Source: Methanoculleus sp. UBA77
Lineage (GTDB): Archaea > Halobacteriota > Methanomicrobia > Methanomicrobiales > Methanoculleaceae
Assembly (NCBI GenBank): GCA_002499455.1
Contig: DALN01000073.1
Coordinates: 727-8,012, forward strand
Direction of reading: 5' to 3'
DNA length: 7,286 nt
Positions 6,425 to 7,286 of the stretch are shown piece after piece. The notes beneath the pieces were generated by a model. It was not told the DNA's origin and did not search any database. It was given only the letters and a program-made list of their open reading frames with translations. The stretch's first letter is position 1; each line of letters begins with the position of its first letter. Made by a program: the position numbers and the translations under genes.

Positions 6425-6464
6425 GGTAATACGATATATTATAAAATAAATCATAAGTATTACC
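6425..6464 (-). promoter_or_regulatory. Promoter with operator-like inverted repeat for the Gate-protein gene
   Basis: GGTAATAC (6425-6432) and GTATTACC (6457-6464) are exact inverted repeats, 32 bp apart centre to centre, or about three helical turns. They enclose a 24-bp AT-rich core. On the minus strand the core reads TTTATTTTATAATATATC, a good archaeal TATA region, which predicts transcription start near 6410-6416 and a leader of about 50 bases. Half-sites flanking the TATA box suggest a dimeric regulator that blocks or recruits the basal factors. The regulator is unknown. Confidence 0.55.
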
Positions 6465-6731
6465 ATCTGTGACTGTCGATACGCATCACGGGCGCGACGG
6501 ACAGAGCACCACAACGTGCCCAAGGAACATGTCTTCCCCCGAAAACAGCCGGGGTCGCTCTCCTGACCCCGTGACCGGTTCGGGTCATCGTCCCACCACC
6601 GTTGAGGGAGCCTCTGAGAAGTCGGGGTCGCATGCCCGGCCGAAATTACCGGAATGCCACGAATTTCACGTAGGATGGTGTACGCATATTTATACATCAG
6701 AAATGCAAACACTGAACTCGATCAGTTTTTT
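6465..6731 (+). other. Gene-free region with hairpins and a T-run; possible RNA
   Basis: No convincing protein frame is present on either strand. It contains a 7-bp hairpin, CGGGGTC (6550-6556) with GACCCCG (6565-6571), and a competing pairing of TGACCC (6564-6569) with GGGTCA (6582-6587). A 6-bp pair, GAAATT (6642-6647) with AATTTC (6662-6667), follows. It ends with ACTGA (6711-6715) paired to TCAGT (6722-6726), running into T6 at 6726-6731. The AT-rich core at 6433-6456 could also serve as a plus-strand TATA region. Whether an RNA is made is not known. Confidence 0.25.
6686..6696 (+). promoter_or_regulatory. TATA box for the asparagine-synthase-like gene
   Basis: ATATTTATACA stands out from its GC-rich surroundings, with TTTATA at 6689-6694. 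Transcription would start near 6717, leaving a leader of about 75 bases before ATG 6795. A GGCCA/TGGCC stem (about 6736-6752) lies in that leader. Confidence 0.5.
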
Positions 6732-6794
6732 GGGGCGGCCACGGTACCTGGCCCCTCATGGCAATAACCTGCCGGATTGTGGAAGATGCCTGAT

Positions 6795-7286
6795 ATGAAC
6801 CTGAAGGGCTGGATAGAACGTGACGGAGTGCGCCTCACCCCCGCCGATGTAGAGCAGATGCTCGAAGCGGGACCCAACGCGCTCAATGGGTGCGGCGGCG
6901 AGTTCCTGCTCGACTGGGACGACTGCATCGCCCGCGACGCGCTGGGGATCATGCCCGGACCAATCCCGCCGGGAACCGTCTTCTGCGGCGAGCGGGAGGT
7001 GGCCCGGATAGACCCCGATCCGGCGCCCTGCAGCCTTGAGGAGGCGATCGTCACCGCGGTAGCTCTCCGGAGCGATGAGGGGGTGACGGCGTTCTCCGGC
7101 GGCGTGGACTCGGCCCTCATCGCCCACCTCGCCCACCTTCCCTGCGTGACCGTGGGGCTCGAAGGGTCGCACGACGCCAGATGGGCCGCCGCGGCCGCCC
7201 GGATGATGGGGCTTGATCTTGCGATCGTCTCCCCGACAGAGGACGAGGTCGCGGAGGCCCTGGCCCGGGTGGTCCGGGTCATCCCC
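6795..7286 (+). CDS. Asparagine-synthase-like PP-loop protein with reduced N-terminal domain (3' partial)
   Basis: The frame runs off the window end after 164 residues. ATG 6795 is favoured because GGAAG (6781-6785) lies nine bases upstream; ATG 6786 is in frame but abuts that site. Residues 101-106 are the ATP-pyrophosphatase loop SGGVDS. They are followed by a VTVGLEGSHDA strand and an Ala-rich helix ending MMGLDLAIV, as in asparagine synthase synthetase domains. Residues about 29-61 (ALNGCGGEFLL, CIARDALGI, PPGTV) resemble only the last part of a class II glutaminase domain; the usual N-terminal nucleophile Cys2 and most of that domain are missing. The protein therefore probably uses free ammonia or another amine donor, or acts on a different substrate. 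Calling it asparagine synthase in the strict sense is not justified. It has its own TATA box and a roughly 75-base leader. Confidence 0.82.
   Translation, partial: MNLKGWIERDGVRLTPADVEQMLEAGPNALNGCGGEFLLDWDDCIARDALGIMPGPIPPGTVFCGEREVARIDPDPAPCSLEEAIVTAVALRSDEGVTAFSGGVDSALIAHLAHLPCVTVGLEGSHDARWAAAAARMMGLDLAIVSPTEDEVAEALARVVRVIP

Noticed and set aside
6469..6798. A 109-codon plus-strand frame in the gene-free region, and a similar one on the minus strand at 6383-6712.
   Set aside because: Neither shows a domain, a ribosome-binding site or coding-like third-position bias. The second runs through the promoter of the Gate-protein gene.

Overview
The window looks like chromosome of a GC-rich methanogenic archaeon, most likely Methanomicrobiales and possibly Methanoculleus-like. 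This is inferred from family content and signal types, not from a search. It carries exported proteins built from DUF3344, CARDB and PEGA modules, archaeal TATA-like promoter elements, a two-domain Gate-type membrane protein, and a TnpB relic of the kind common in these genomes.

Layout. (1) Positions 1-4151 hold two plus-strand genes whose stop and start overlap. The first is a very large exported surface protein, truncated by the window start, with two DUF3344 regions, a CARDB domain, four tandem PEGA repeats and a tail with two GWN motifs. The second is a signal-peptide protein with two beta-type domains, Gly- and Pro-rich linkers and a C-terminal membrane anchor. (2) Positions 4152-4462 hold a terminator-like hairpin, a stem-loop resembling an IS200/IS605-family end, and a frameshifted N-terminal fragment of tnpB. 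(3) Positions 4463-5132, minus strand, hold an intact mntA-hepT (MNT/HEPN) toxin-antitoxin pair with overlapping genes. (4) Positions 5133-5428 are intergenic, with a possible mntA promoter and a strong hairpin. (5) Positions 5429-6364, minus strand, encode a Gate/nucleoside-recognition membrane protein. (6) Positions 6365-6794 are intergenic. They hold an 8-bp inverted repeat embracing an AT-rich TATA region, an orphan stretch with hairpins and a T-run, and a TATA box for the next gene. (7) From 6795 to the window end runs the start of an asparagine-synthase-like PP-loop protein that keeps only the tail of a glutaminase-type N-terminal domain.

How it fits together. The first two genes are probably co-translated and may form a cell-surface complex: a large multidomain ectoprotein without a visible anchor, followed by an anchored partner. 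The tnpB relic and the toxin-antitoxin pair form a small accessory segment between otherwise ordinary genes. A 15-bp exact direct repeat (4147-4161 and 5412-5426) brackets that segment, and hepT has clearly lower third-position GC than the surface-protein gene. No fully new multi-gene defence system is visible. The most notable items are the decayed TnpB locus beside the mntA-hepT module, the symmetric operator-like site over the Gate-protein promoter, and the possible unannotated RNA between 6465 and 6731.
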